A DNA stretch of 64,000 nucleotides from the NCBI GenBank assembly GCA_014960805.1, contig CP063163.1, positions 855,001 to 919,000 of the forward strand, written 5' to 3'. This DNA comes from Cytobacillus suaedae (GTDB lineage: Bacteria; Bacillota; Bacilli; Bacillales; Bacillaceae_L). Below, one piece after another: positions 16,449 to 25,785 of the stretch; the stretch's first letter is position 1; each line of letters starts with the position of its first letter. The translations under genes and the position numbers were made by a program. A model generated the notes under the pieces. The model had not been told where the DNA came from. It did no database searches and worked only from the letters and a program-made list of their open reading frames with translations.

Positions 16449-18575
16449 TTACTCAACTTTAAGCAATAGAGCATCTCCTTTTTTCGAAACTGCCACTTTA
16501 GCAAACTCAGCAGTACGCTCAACCTCAAGTCCAGTTCCTTCGGGTACAAAGTAGCTCTCAATTCCAAAAATGATCTGATTATACCCATTATACTTTCCTG
16601 TAATAATGACTTCATCCTCAGCTAAGTGAACTTTAGTAGGATCGATTTGATCTTTGTATACTTTTGAAACATTGTATATTCCTTCTGTATCCCTCTTTAA
16701 CAGTAAGAACACTCGACCTTCATGTCTATCCTCGCTAAGCTCAACTTGGTCTATCTCATATTCTAATTGGACATAATCACCTTGAATCAAGGATCTAGGG
16801 TCTACTGGATCAAGTTTTAATGTAATGATTTTTCCTTCATTAATTAATTGTTCATTTGTTATCATCTGAAAGCTTACAAAGGATAGTTGAATCAAAAGGA
16901 CGACTACTACATAAAACCATTGTCTTCTTGAGAAAGTCTCAGTGGAATCTATATGCTTTCCTTTTTCATCAAAAAACCATGTGATTATAAAGAAAGCTAG
17001 CCCGATAATAAAGATTGATAAAGACTTGTGTAGTAGTGACCAAACAAAATCATAATAGGTTGTCACAAGAATTAAGATCCAAAATACGGCGCTTAATCTA
17101 AATTCAAATAGCTTCTCATTTCTACCGAAATAAATAAGTAAACCCGTAACAACTATAAAAAATAGTAAAGAATACATAATTTCTAAAATCATTCCGTTGT
17201 TTAGGAAGGTAAGTGCATAAAGGAAACTATAAAAGAAAAACAAACCAATCCTGAATAGATTTTTTTGGGCCTTCATACTAAAAGCAAGAGCTCCATTTAC
17301 CACTGCAAAAGTTAGGAATACTAGCTCAATATGCTCGCCTAATTGAAGTTCATCAAAAACAAAGGAGAGAGTGGCCACTAGGAACGCAACATAGCTTATA
17401 AACCTTACAACTCCATCTTTAATTTTAATAAAAACAGCTAGCGAGATAAGTAAGTAAAGGGTAGTTATAAAGCTAGAAAGAAAAACAGCACCAAACATCC
17501 CAGAGAAGAATCCAATAATTAGAATTGTATGACGAGCAGTGTGATCAAGTTTCTTAAATAGAAGACCTGTAAGAATAAATAATAAGCTTACAATAACTGC
17601 AGCGTATTGTGATTCAGTCATAATAAAGAGCAGCGAACCAAAGCTTGAAGCAAACATGATTGAACCTATAATTGTCACAATAACAATTAAAATTCGTTTA
17701 AGAGCGGTGTTTACTTTGCTTCCGCCACTTGGAGTAAATTTTCTAGCTAAAAAGATACCACCTAAAATTAATAATAATGAAGCAAAAGTGCCGCTGAGTT
17801 GTATTGCAAAAAAACCTAGATAGTCATCAAATAATAGAGGTATTTCAATGATCTTTGAACATATATAAAGACTTGCCATTGTAAATAGGATGATGGTTAA
17901 TCCTTGGTGATCCTTCAATTTAGTTAGAATGATTAAGGAAATGATTGCAAAGAAAACGTACAGTATATTCGTCCAGCCACTGTATGGTGGAAAGAGTTCA
18001 AAAAAACTCAAACCGATTAAAGCAAGGTGAACAGCAGTATATGCAAAATAGCGTATGATTTTAATACTAAAAATCTTAGTAAAGGTAAAAGCAAATATTG
18101 CCAGGTTTATCAAACAAATAGAAAGGTAAATCATCCACTCTTCCAGGTTTGTACGACTAATGAAGTAAGAGGATGGGTTCATATAAAACCAGTAGGTTAG
18201 GTGAAGTAATACATAGCTTACGACCCATAGTGGAGCATACCTTGTTATTAGTGAGAGAAGAACAGTTGGGACTAGCCATACAAGAAATAGCATATAACTA
18301 TCCGCATGTGAGTTATAAATTTGTCCAATCAGTCCAACGCTCACTCCAAAACATATTGCTCCTGCCACAAGAAACCACTTGCCTACAAAAGGTTGTTGAG
18401 AAATATACCTTGTAGTTATCGCTGAAACGATATATAAGAGTAGCATGATTCCAATGGATAGGCCCACTTTTTCAAACCTCGTAAAATAACTCCAGTTCGC
18501 AGCAAAAAAATATATAATGCTCGTTAATAATAAGATAATTGATCCAAGATAGCCTACAGGTATTAATCTTTGCAA
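16449..18575 (-). CDS. GDYXXLXY / DUF2157-DUF4401 polytopic membrane protein
   Basis: A 708-residue protein with roughly eighteen membrane segments in its first 560 residues, followed by a soluble C-terminal domain carrying the signature GDYVQLEY near residue 604. This combination defines the GDYXXLXY protein family, whose function is unknown. Translation starts with TTG behind GGGGGAG. It is transcribed convergently with the PAP2 gene and divergently from the deacetylase-like lipoprotein gene. Confidence 0.85.
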   Translation of the reverse strand: MQRLIPVGYLGSIILLLTSIIYFFAANWSYFTRFEKVGLSIGIMLLLYIVSAITTRYISQQPFVGKWFLVAGAICFGVSVGLIGQIYNSHADSYMLFLVWLVPTVLLSLITRYAPLWVVSYVLLHLTYWFYMNPSSYFISRTNLEEWMIYLSICLINLAIFAFTFTKIFSIKIIRYFAYTAVHLALIGLSFFELFPPYSGWTNILYVFFAIISLIILTKLKDHQGLTIILFTMASLYICSKIIEIPLLFDDYLGFFAIQLSGTFASLLLILGGIFLARKFTPSGGSKVNTALKRILIVIVTIIGSIMFASSFGSLLFIMTESQYAAVIVSLLFILTGLLFKKLDHTARHTILIIGFFSGMFGAVFLSSFITTLYLLISLAVFIKIKDGVVRFISYVAFLVATLSFVFDELQLGEHIELVFLTFAVVNGALAFSMKAQKNLFRIGLFFFYSFLYALTFLNNGMILEIMYSLLFFIVVTGLLIYFGRNEKLFEFRLSAVFWILILVTTYYDFVWSLLHKSLSIFIIGLAFFIITWFFDEKGKHIDSTETFSRRQWFYVVVVLLIQLSFVSFQMITNEQLINEGKIITLKLDPVDPRSLIQGDYVQLEYEIDQVELSEDRHEGRVFLLLKRDTEGIYNVSKVYKDQIDPTKVHLAEDEVIITGKYNGYNQIIFGIESYFVPEGTGLEVERTAEFAKVAVSKKGDALLLKVE

Positions 18576-18695
18576 ATCCTCTCCCCCTTTTCTCTAATCA
18601 TATATCAAAAATACCTACTATGAATGCATAGTATGAATAAATTTCCATGATTACTGATTTGAATATAACAAAATCCTAATGCTAGGAGGTTGGAT

Positions 18696-19607
18696 ATGTT
18701 GAATTCAATTAAAGTTGTCATGATAATCCTAGTTTTTATCCTGTTTAATGTAGCATGTCAGGCTGGCAATCAAGAAAGCTTGATGGAAAACAATGTTGAG
18801 CCTCAAGGGGCGATACTGTATCAAAGTGAAAAACACAGTGCAATCTATGGTACACATAGTGAAGAAGAAAATATAAAAATCCTTTCAAATTCAGGGAACG
18901 ATTCACAGCTAAAAGCAGACCTAATAAATAAATACCAGATACCCAAGGAATGGGGAGAGAATGTTACTGGTGTCAAAACAAGGTTGGATACAGCTGATAA
19001 AGTTATTGCCCTTACATTAGATGCATGTGGTGGTGTAAATGGTAATGGGTATGATGCTGAGTTAATGTATTATCTTCGAACGGAAAATATTCCTGCAACT
19101 TTATTTATTAATAGTCGTTGGATTGATGCAAACTACTGGACCTTCTGGGCATTAAACCGAATTCCTATTTTTGAGCTTGAAAACCACGGAACTCACCATA
19201 GACCTTTATCAATCAATGGTAGAGAGGCATGGGGAATTAAAGGTACTGCAAATGTCGGAGAGATGGTCGATGAAGTACTGCATAACCACCGCAAAATCGA
19301 AAGTATAACAGGAAGAGCACCAAAGTTCTTCCGATCTGGAACAGCCTTTTATGATGAGATTGGTGTAAAGGTAGCTAATGATATTGGTGAAGAAGTCGTG
19401 AATTTCAATGTGTTAGGAGATGCAGGAGCAACATTTTCAAAAGAACAGGTGAGAGATGCTCTTCTAAATGCAGGACCCGGCGCAGTTGTTCTCCTTCATA
19501 TGAATAAACCCAATAGTGAAACCTTTGAAGGAATCAGACTCGCTATACCAGAACTAAAAAAGAGGGGATATAGATTCGTGAAACTTGAGGATTATCCTTT
19601 GAGATAG
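18696..19607 (+). CDS. Polysaccharide deacetylase-like lipoprotein
   Basis: A 303-residue protein with a signal peptide and a lipobox-like NVAC near residue 24. The NodB-type domain (about residues 100-300) has ALTLDACGG in place of the usual TFDDG, and NHGTHHRPLS as the metal-binding HxxxH segment. The second Asp of the DD pair is Ala, so metal binding may be altered; this LDACGG variant is a recognisable subgroup. I chose the ATG 6 bases after AGGAGG. The likely target is cell-wall or other surface glycan. Confidence 0.82.
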   Translation: MLNSIKVVMIILVFILFNVACQAGNQESLMENNVEPQGAILYQSEKHSAIYGTHSEEENIKILSNSGNDSQLKADLINKYQIPKEWGENVTGVKTRLDTADKVIALTLDACGGVNGNGYDAELMYYLRTENIPATLFINSRWIDANYWTFWALNRIPIFELENHGTHHRPLSINGREAWGIKGTANVGEMVDEVLHNHRKIESITGRAPKFFRSGTAFYDEIGVKVANDIGEEVVNFNVLGDAGATFSKEQVRDALLNAGPGAVVLLHMNKPNSETFEGIRLAIPELKKRGYRFVKLEDYPLR

Positions 19608-19714
19608 AAATATATTATTGTGGTCAAAAAGAGAATTTCTTCCCACTAAATATTTCAAAAAAATATTGTGCGATTTTGAAATCAGTATGTTGCTCTCTAT
19701 ATATAAAGTGATGA

Positions 19715-19844
19715 GTTGATTGGAGGGGAAGGCACTTGACTCCTGCGGGAGTTGAGGGATATCCGGCGAGACCCCACAGGCGTTTACGCCGAGGAGGCTC
19801 GCATCCCTCCCCGCGGAAAGCAAGTGCCTGGACCGGAAATCAAC
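19715..19844. repeat. Dispersed structured repeat, copy 2 of 3
   Basis: It has the same outer arms as copy 1 (GTTGATT/AATCAAC and GGCACTTG/CAAGTGCC). The inner stem differs (GAGGGAT/ATCCCTC, GCGAG/CTCGC) and the apical hairpin is GGCG/CGCC instead of GAC/GTC. Pairing is kept although the bases change. It lies after the deacetylase-like gene. Confidence 0.9.
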
Positions 19845-19879
19845 GGACATTATTATTATAATATCCAAAATATCAAATT

Positions 19880-19922
19880 GGGCTGTCCTAAAAGTCATTT
19901 AAATTGACTTTTAGGACAGCCC
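19880..19922. terminator. Perfect 18-bp inverted repeat between convergent genes
   Basis: The arms GGGCTGTCCTAAAAGTCA and its exact complement are separated by TTTAAAT. Its place between two converging genes suggests a bidirectional transcription stop, but there is no T run right after the stem. The sequence also resembles ends of small mobile elements, so a remnant is an alternative. Confidence 0.6.
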
Positions 19923-19931
19923 ATTATCTAC

Positions 19932-20900
19932 CTAGACCAAAATCTCTGTCTTACGCAAATTCTCTAACACCACTTGAACATCATAGCCTACTTGAAAATC
20001 ATACAACTCACTTTTATTTCCGTTTATTGCAGCTACGAATTGATCTATTAACTCATTCCAAAAATGATTATTCTCTGTTGGTAGCACTTCATACGGTTCT
20101 CCAATTTTGCCTGCTTTTATCTTCATCAAATCAACAAGTGCAATTGTTCCTTCGGTTCCATAGGCAGTTAGAGAAAGCTTCTGTTCATCTATACCCGCCG
20201 TTCCACTTATTCCATTAAAAATAATAGGTACATTGTTAGCGAGTTTCATACTTGCAGTGATTCCGGTCTCCGGAAGCGATGGGTCAGTTGGTAGTTCTAG
20301 GACACTTTTAACATCGCTAATTTGACCGAAGAAGCGTTGGATAAGCTGAATAAAATGTCCTGAAACTTCGAAAACAAATCCACCTTGTTCACGTGTATTG
20401 ATCCATTGATTTTGCTGCCATGGTCTAGGCCATGTAGGGAATTGCATAGTAAGTTCAACTTTCCTAAGTCTCCCTATATAATCAGATTGAATAAGTTCTT
20501 CAAATTTTCGAGTGTTATTTAAATAATTCAAAGGGAAATTCATAGCATGGACAATGTTTGCTCGTGTTGCTTCATATAGTAATTCTTTCGCTTCCTCAAT
20601 TGAGTTAGCTAGTGGTTTTTCACAAAGAATATGTTTCCCAGCACGAATCACGTCTAGAGCGATTTCATGGTGCCATTTAGGCGGGACAGAAACATATACC
20701 ATATCTACATCTGAATTCTCCAGTAAATCAGTATGAGTTGTAAACCCTTGAACATGATATTGATTTACAGTGAGTTCCACCTTTGTTAAATCAACATCGC
20801 AAACGGAAACAAGATCTACTAAAGGGTGTTCAGTAAACACCTTTACCAATCCTTCTCCTAATGCTCCAATACCCACTATCCCAACTTTTACTATGCTCAT
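19932..20900 (-). CDS. Gfo/Idh/MocA family oxidoreductase
   Basis: A 322-residue NAD(P)-dependent dehydrogenase. The Rossmann loop GIGALGEGL is at residues 9-17, the EKP motif is in HILCEKPLAN near residue 95, and a C-terminal alpha/beta substrate domain follows. Substrates in this family are mostly sugars, inositols or similar polyols; none can be named here. Its ATG overlaps the stop codon of the upstream PfpI gene by 4 bp, so the two form an operon. Confidence 0.88.
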   Translation of the reverse strand: MSIVKVGIVGIGALGEGLVKVFTEHPLVDLVSVCDVDLTKVELTVNQYHVQGFTTHTDLLENSDVDMVYVSVPPKWHHEIALDVIRAGKHILCEKPLANSIEEAKELLYEATRANIVHAMNFPLNYLNNTRKFEELIQSDYIGRLRKVELTMQFPTWPRPWQQNQWINTREQGGFVFEVSGHFIQLIQRFFGQISDVKSVLELPTDPSLPETGITASMKLANNVPIIFNGISGTAGIDEQKLSLTAYGTEGTIALVDLMKIKAGKIGEPYEVLPTENNHFWNELIDQFVAAINGNKSELYDFQVGYDVQVVLENLRKTEILV

Positions 20901-21463
20901 TGATTTACCATCTCTTGCTTGCTTCTAAAGAAACTAGCCCAATAGTTTAGCGTATTCTCAGTTGTTAAGTTTACAAGTTTGCAAATTGTTAAGGCAAAGT
21001 CTACATAATCGTCACCTTTTGCAGTTACAATGTTTTCATCAACGATTACACCATTTTCAACATAGGCTGCACGATTAAAGTGATTAAATAATTCTAAATC
21101 TGTTGTTACAGATGTTGTGAACTTTCTTTCTTTTAAAATACCAGCATCAGCTAAGACTAAAGGACCATAGCAAATGGATCCTATTAGTTTATTTTGCTCA
21201 TTTACTTGTTGCAATAACGTCTGTAATTTTTCATTCCCTAGAATAGAAGGTGCATCTCCACCTGGTACAATAAATAAATCAACGTCATTTGGGTTTACTT
21301 GGTCAATTGTAGTATGTGGTTTCATGATAAAACCCTCAGCGCTTCTTATCTCTGATTCTCCTAATGAAACTGTAACTAATTCGTGCCCGCGCCCCTTAAT
21401 CCATCCAATTAAGTTTGCTTCAAAATGTGCAAAATCATTATAAATTAAAATGTAAATGTTCAT
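20897..21463 (-). CDS. DJ-1/PfpI family protein
   Basis: A 188-residue class I glutamine-amidotransferase-like protein with the nucleophile elbow SICYGPLVLA (Cys near residue 99) and an upstream FIVPGGD segment. Members act as deglycases, chaperones or peptidases. I chose the ATG at 21463 (MNIYILIYNDF), which follows GGAGAG; the longer frame has an unlikely basic extension. It is translationally coupled to the oxidoreductase gene and divergent from the MocR-type regulator, which may control it. Confidence 0.82.
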   Translation of the reverse strand: MNIYILIYNDFAHFEANLIGWIKGRGHELVTVSLGESEIRSAEGFIMKPHTTIDQVNPNDVDLFIVPGGDAPSILGNEKLQTLLQQVNEQNKLIGSICYGPLVLADAGILKERKFTTSVTTDLELFNHFNRAAYVENGVIVDENIVTAKGDDYVDFALTICKLVNLTTENTLNYWASFFRSKQEMVNQ

Positions 21464-21521
21464 TCTTTTTCTCTCCATTTCATATTCTCTTTTCGACTTT
21501 TTCAGTTTAATTAATTTTCGG

Positions 21522-21550
21522 ATACCAAAAAAGACCCATTTTGGTATAAT
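21522..21550 (+). promoter_or_regulatory. Extended -10 promoter overlapped by an inverted repeat
   Basis: ATACCAAAA (21522-21530) and TTTTGGTAT (21539-21547) form a perfect 9-bp inverted repeat with an 8-base spacer. The right arm overlaps TGGTATAAT (21542-21550), an extended -10 pointing to the MocR-type gene. This fits an autoregulatory operator that could also act on the divergent PfpI/oxidoreductase operon. Confidence 0.62.
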
Positions 21551-21588
21551 TTTACTAGCCCACTTTAGACTGATAAGGAATGAATGCG

Positions 21589-23046
21589 ATGAATATCTTT
21601 TATACATTGGATTTTAAAAAGAGTAAATATAAATATAAATATCAAGCAATGTACCATTTTATAAGGGAATTAATATTAAACGGAAAAGTAAGAATGGATA
21701 CCAGGTTGCCTTCAAGTCGTGAGATGGCACAGAAGTATAATGTAAACCGAAATACGGTTAAACAAGTATATGAAATGCTTATTGCTGATGGGTATGTATC
21801 GACCGTTGAAGGTAGTGGTACGTTTGTTGCCTATTCGCCAAGTAAATTAAATTTAATAGAAAAATCGTCAACAAACTTACGATTATCAAGGTGGAGTAAA
21901 CGAATACCTATTAATCGTCCAAAAGAAAATGGTAAAAAAGCTGCTATAGATTTTGGTGGTGCTGGTTTTTCTCCAAACCTTACTCATTTTCCTATTCAGG
22001 ATTGGAAAAAGACAGTATATGAAGCGACTAGAGAAGTTAACTTTTTGACAGAAATTCCAGGGTATGATGCTATGGGGCTCATACAGTTAAGGGAGGCAAT
22101 ATCAGGTTATATACAGCGTACACGTGGTATGAATATTGATCCGAGTCAAATCATTATCATTAATGGTGTTATGCAGGGAATCGGTATTTTGTCTCAATTG
22201 TTAATTGATGAAGGAGATAAAGTAGTCGTAGAAGAGCCTTCTTTTTCATCTATACAAGGCAACTTTATTACAACAGGTGCGACGTTATTATCTGCGCCAA
22301 TTGAACCAGATGGATTTAGCGTGAAAGATTGGGACAGTCAATTAATTTATGTGACCCCAAGTAATCAATTTCCAACAGGTAAAGTAATGTCCCTTGAACA
22401 ACGGTTGAATCTTCTTCAGTGGGCCAAAAAGAAAAATGCAATCATTATAGAAGACGATTATGATAGTGAGTTTAGAAGAAAAGGGAGGCCGATTGAACCG
22501 TTAAAAGTTCTTGATTATGAGGATCGTGTTGTTTTTTTAGGAACATTTGCAAAAAGCATACTCCCTCATTTACGAATTGGGTACGCAATCTTACCTAATG
22601 ACTTAGTAGACGAATTTTTACGAGCTAGAAATTTATTTGGTGCATATACCACATCTGGTCTTGAGCAAATGGCGATCGCATTATTTATAAAATCTGGTAA
22701 GCTAGAGCGTCATCTACGTAGAATGAATCGAATTTACTCACTAAAATATGAAGTGTTTATGAATGCCATTAAAAGTCATTTGCCAGATGCTTTTGAGTGG
22801 GCGGATACAGACGCTGGCCTGCATCTATTTGCTAGTTGGTGCCATTCTTCTGAACAGTATAAAGAGTTTACAAAAGAATGCCTAGTGAGAGGAGTTAAGT
22901 GGGAAAGTGCAGACGAATATTATTTAAGTCCACCTAAACAGCCAAAGGCTATATTTGGCTTTTCACACTTAAGTGAGCAGGAAATTGAGGTAGCAGTAAG
23001 ACTGATGGGAGAGGCGTTTGAAAAAACAATAGAAAAGCCCGTTTAA
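21589..23046 (+). CDS. MocR/GntR-type regulator with aminotransferase domain
   Basis: A 485-residue fusion. The N-terminal GntR winged helix (about residues 12-78) contains LPSSREMAQKYNVNRNTVKQVYEML. A class I aminotransferase-like domain follows, with the PLP lysine in GTFAKSILPHLRIGY near residue 319. Such proteins sense pyridoxal phosphate or an amine ligand (PdxR, GabR). I chose the ATG 9 bases after AAGGA. An inverted repeat sits on its promoter. The target pathway is unknown; the divergent operon is the obvious candidate. Confidence 0.9.
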   Translation: MNIFYTLDFKKSKYKYKYQAMYHFIRELILNGKVRMDTRLPSSREMAQKYNVNRNTVKQVYEMLIADGYVSTVEGSGTFVAYSPSKLNLIEKSSTNLRLSRWSKRIPINRPKENGKKAAIDFGGAGFSPNLTHFPIQDWKKTVYEATREVNFLTEIPGYDAMGLIQLREAISGYIQRTRGMNIDPSQIIIINGVMQGIGILSQLLIDEGDKVVVEEPSFSSIQGNFITTGATLLSAPIEPDGFSVKDWDSQLIYVTPSNQFPTGKVMSLEQRLNLLQWAKKKNAIIIEDDYDSEFRRKGRPIEPLKVLDYEDRVVFLGTFAKSILPHLRIGYAILPNDLVDEFLRARNLFGAYTTSGLEQMAIALFIKSGKLERHLRRMNRIYSLKYEVFMNAIKSHLPDAFEWADTDAGLHLFASWCHSSEQYKEFTKECLVRGVKWESADEYYLSPPKQPKAIFGFSHLSEQEIEVAVRLMGEAFEKTIEKPV

Positions 23047-23058
23047 GGGCTTTTCTAC
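23033..23058. terminator. Bidirectional terminator
   Basis: The stem AGAAAAGCCC/GGGCTTTTCT overlaps the stop codon of the MocR-type gene and precedes the end of the converging permease gene. Confidence 0.88.
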
Positions 23059-23063
23059 TTGTA

Positions 23064-24416
23064 TCACAATTTCTTAAACAAGGATTCATTTCCTGAGTCC
23101 GGCTTATCTTTTTTACTCACTTTTCCTCTTATAAAGAGGATGATAACAATGATTGCAACAAATCCGATGCTAATAAAGAAGCCAGGTCGACTCGAATCAT
23201 TAAATAAAGTTCCGAATACTGCTAATAAGATGATGATAATCCCGAGAATATATTTGAAATTTTTCATTGCTGTACCTGGCAATAGCTTCCGTGCAGAAAG
23301 TAAAATGAATAGCCAGTTGAACAATAACATTAGCCCAGCTGCAGTTGTAATATATTCATAAATCGTATCCGGCATTATAAGAGAAAGAAGAATGGAAGCT
23401 AATAGCCCAACCATCGAAAGGATAAATGTTAATGTTGGTACTTTTAGTTTTCCTTTTTTTGCAAAGACTTTTGGCGCATCTCCGTCCTTAGCAAGAGTAA
23501 CAAGAACAGTCGTGACTCCGTATAATGCTGCAACCATCGTAGAGAAACCAGCGATAATTAATGCTGCATTGAAAATGTGCTCTACATACGGAAAATTGTA
23601 GTTTTTTAATGCGGTAACAAATGGACTTTCCTCAACCGAAAATTCCCCTTGTTTGACCATTATTACAGCTAATGTAATTGAAATTAGATAGACAATTGTT
23701 ATTAATCCTACCATTACCTTACCAGCTTTTGGTGCTTCCTCTGGGTTTTTTAGCTGTGCAGCCATTAACCCTGTTACCTCTACCCCGCCAAATGCATAGA
23801 ACACAAGAAGCAATGCTGACCATACTTGAACAATACTAAATGGAAATATTTTTTCCATTGTATTAGGAACATAGAGTGGTTTTGAAACATCAAAGAGCCC
23901 CATAATGGCCGCTAATGCAATGATGATAAACATGAGTATGGCTGCAATTTTTATCAAAGCAAAAATATTCTCAAAGCGGTTAACACCTTTTGCTCCAAAT
24001 AATATAACAATTAATCCAAGAGTTGCATAAAAACTAGCAAAAATCCATAGTGGAACATCCGGAAACCAAAAACGGGTAAAAATAGAAAGTGCAGTCAGCT
24101 GACTCCCCATAATGAGCATTTCAGAGGACCAATACACCCATCCAGAGGTAAATCCAGCCCAAGCACCAAATGCCTTTTTTGCATAGGAACGGAAAGCTCC
24201 TTCAAGTGGCTCTGCAGCCGTCATTCTTGCAAGCCCATCAAAAACTAAATAAGTACCTAGGGCAGCAATAATAAATAAAAATAACACAGCTGGTCCACTT
24301 TTTATGATAGATATACTTGAACCAAGGAAAAAACCTGTTCCAATTGTACTTCCGACGCCAAATAAGGATAATTGCCACCACTTTAAATTATTTTCAGCAC
24401 CCTTTGTATTACTCAT
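23064..24416 (-). CDS. APC-family amino acid permease
   Basis: A 450-residue transporter with about twelve membrane segments. The family segment at the first helix, GVGSTIGTGFFLGSS, is followed by GPAVLFLFIIAALG and EPLEGAFRSYAKKAFG. It resembles AapA/YfnA-like permeases for neutral or cationic amino acids; specificity cannot be read. I chose the ATG at 24416 behind GAGGAGGAG. It is monocistronic. Confidence 0.9.
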   Translation of the reverse strand: MSNTKGAENNLKWWQLSLFGVGSTIGTGFFLGSSISIIKSGPAVLFLFIIAALGTYLVFDGLARMTAAEPLEGAFRSYAKKAFGAWAGFTSGWVYWSSEMLIMGSQLTALSIFTRFWFPDVPLWIFASFYATLGLIVILFGAKGVNRFENIFALIKIAAILMFIIIALAAIMGLFDVSKPLYVPNTMEKIFPFSIVQVWSALLLVFYAFGGVEVTGLMAAQLKNPEEAPKAGKVMVGLITIVYLISITLAVIMVKQGEFSVEESPFVTALKNYNFPYVEHIFNAALIIAGFSTMVAALYGVTTVLVTLAKDGDAPKVFAKKGKLKVPTLTFILSMVGLLASILLSLIMPDTIYEYITTAAGLMLLFNWLFILLSARKLLPGTAMKNFKYILGIIIILLAVFGTLFNDSSRPGFFISIGFVAIIVIILFIRGKVSKKDKPDSGNESLFKKL

Positions 24417-24571
24417 AAAACTCCTCCTCAACAAGAATATTGTTCCTTGATTTGTCGGTTTTATGTGTTGTCATAAGTCGTGTATGCTTAAAATTTTTGT
24501 GTTATGAAATGGACTAGCTGAATACACTTGTACAAGTACTTCTTTGATATCTCATTAAAAGGTGGGGAACT

Positions 24572-25198
24572 ATGAGTGTATTAATCAGTTATTTTTTTCT
24601 AGGCATATCTTTAGCAGCTCCAATTGGACCAATCAATGCAGCTCAGTTAGATAGAGGAATAAAGTACGGTTTTTTTAATGCATGGTTAATTGGATTGGGG
24701 TCTGTGGCGGCTGATCTAGTATATATGCTAGTTGTTTATTTTGGACTTATTCATATTTTAGATATCCCTTTTGTAAAAGCATTTCTTTGGTTGTTTGGTT
24801 TTTTTGTCTTAACGTATACTGGGATTGAAAGTCTTAAAAGTACAGGACAGATAACTGCCGCAAGGGATGAAAGTGATGAATCTTATAAAAAGTCCTTTAC
24901 TGCAGGTTTTCTAATGGCTATTAGCAATCCCCTAACAATATTATTTTGGTTAGGAATTTATGGTTCAATATTGGCAAACACTGCTGCAACAGCTAGTTTA
25001 GAGGAATTGGCAATTTACAGCTTTGCAATTATAGCAGGTTTGCTTATATGGGATGTGTCAATGGCTGCATTATCAAGTAGCTTTCGTAAATTTTTATCGT
25101 CAGGATTTCTCACGTCCATTTCAATATTATCAGGAGTATCTTTAATAGGCTTTGGACTATATTTTGGGTATCAAGGGTTAATTCTTTTATTTGGTTAA
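24572..25198 (+). CDS. LysE family amino acid exporter
   Basis: A 208-residue protein with about six membrane segments. The LysE/RhtB N-terminal motif is APIGPINAAQLDRGIKYGFFNAW, and the mid-protein family segment is FLMAISNPLTILFWLG. Such carriers export amino acids or related metabolites. It is divergent from the amino acid permease gene, with about 155 bp between the start codons. Confidence 0.88.
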   Translation: MSVLISYFFLGISLAAPIGPINAAQLDRGIKYGFFNAWLIGLGSVAADLVYMLVVYFGLIHILDIPFVKAFLWLFGFFVLTYTGIESLKSTGQITAARDESDESYKKSFTAGFLMAISNPLTILFWLGIYGSILANTAATASLEELAIYSFAIIAGLLIWDVSMAALSSSFRKFLSSGFLTSISILSGVSLIGFGLYFGYQGLILLFG

Positions 25199-25208
25199 AT
25201 TGTATTAG

Positions 25209-25246
25209 AAAAAAATGGTCACCCTAAACGAGGTGGCCATTTTTAT
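25209..25246. terminator. Bidirectional terminator
   Basis: The stem AAATGGTCACC/GGTGGCCATTT with flanking A and T runs lies between the exporter gene and the converging small gene. Confidence 0.9.
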
Positions 25247-25497
25247 TGTAACGATGTCTCAGTTTCTAACAAGTGTCTAAGGTGTTCTTTTGCATGGTGG
25301 AGTCTGACTAGTTGTTGTTCATTAGTAAGGGCGGATTCATCTAGGCTATTTATTAAATCCTTTGTGATCTGCAGCTGATAATGTGCTTGATTCAATTCTC
25401 CAGCATCCCCTGTAGTTTGGGCATCAATCAGCTCTTTTTCTGCAACTTCCAATGAATTCATCGCTCTTTCAAAAGTATCTTGTGTATCCACTACCAT
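25243..25497 (-). CDS. Small helical protein, DUF2524-like (uncertain)
   Basis: An acidic, all-helical 82-84 residue protein (segments FERAMNSLEVAEKELIDAQ and LVRLHHAKEHLRHLLE). It reminds me of the small DUF2524 proteins of Bacillus, but I am not sure. Two starts are possible: ATG at 25497, which touches the GGGGG ribosome site, or GTG at 25491, which has better spacing. Its function is unknown. Confidence 0.62.
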   Translation of the reverse strand: MVVDTQDTFERAMNSLEVAEKELIDAQTTGDAGELNQAHYQLQITKDLINSLDESALTNEQQLVRLHHAKEHLRHLLETETSLQ

Positions 25498-25582
25498 TCC
25501 CCCAAAAGAAAATATCGTTATAAATTAGCTTGCCACTAAATTTGAAATTTATCATCTTTAAGTAGTGATGCACATTTATAAA

Positions 25583-25620
25583 ATAAAAAAAGCTGACTTT
25601 CTAGGTAAAAGTCAGCTTAT
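25583..25620 (-). terminator. Leftward terminator without an obvious gene
   Basis: The stem AAGCTGACTTT/AAAGTCAGCTT is followed leftward by TTTTTTTATTT. No intact gene lies immediately to its right, so it may once have served a lost or very small gene. Confidence 0.75.
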
Positions 25621-25785
25621 GATTGATAACCTTCATATAAAAGGAAATATAGTTCTCTAATTCTTATGACTGTGCAACCGTGGATAAACGATCAGATGAA
25701 GTAGCTACTTCATCAAAAGCGTTGCCTAATTTTATCACATTTACAAAAGAAACAAATTCATACTTAATTTTGTTATTTCGTTTTT

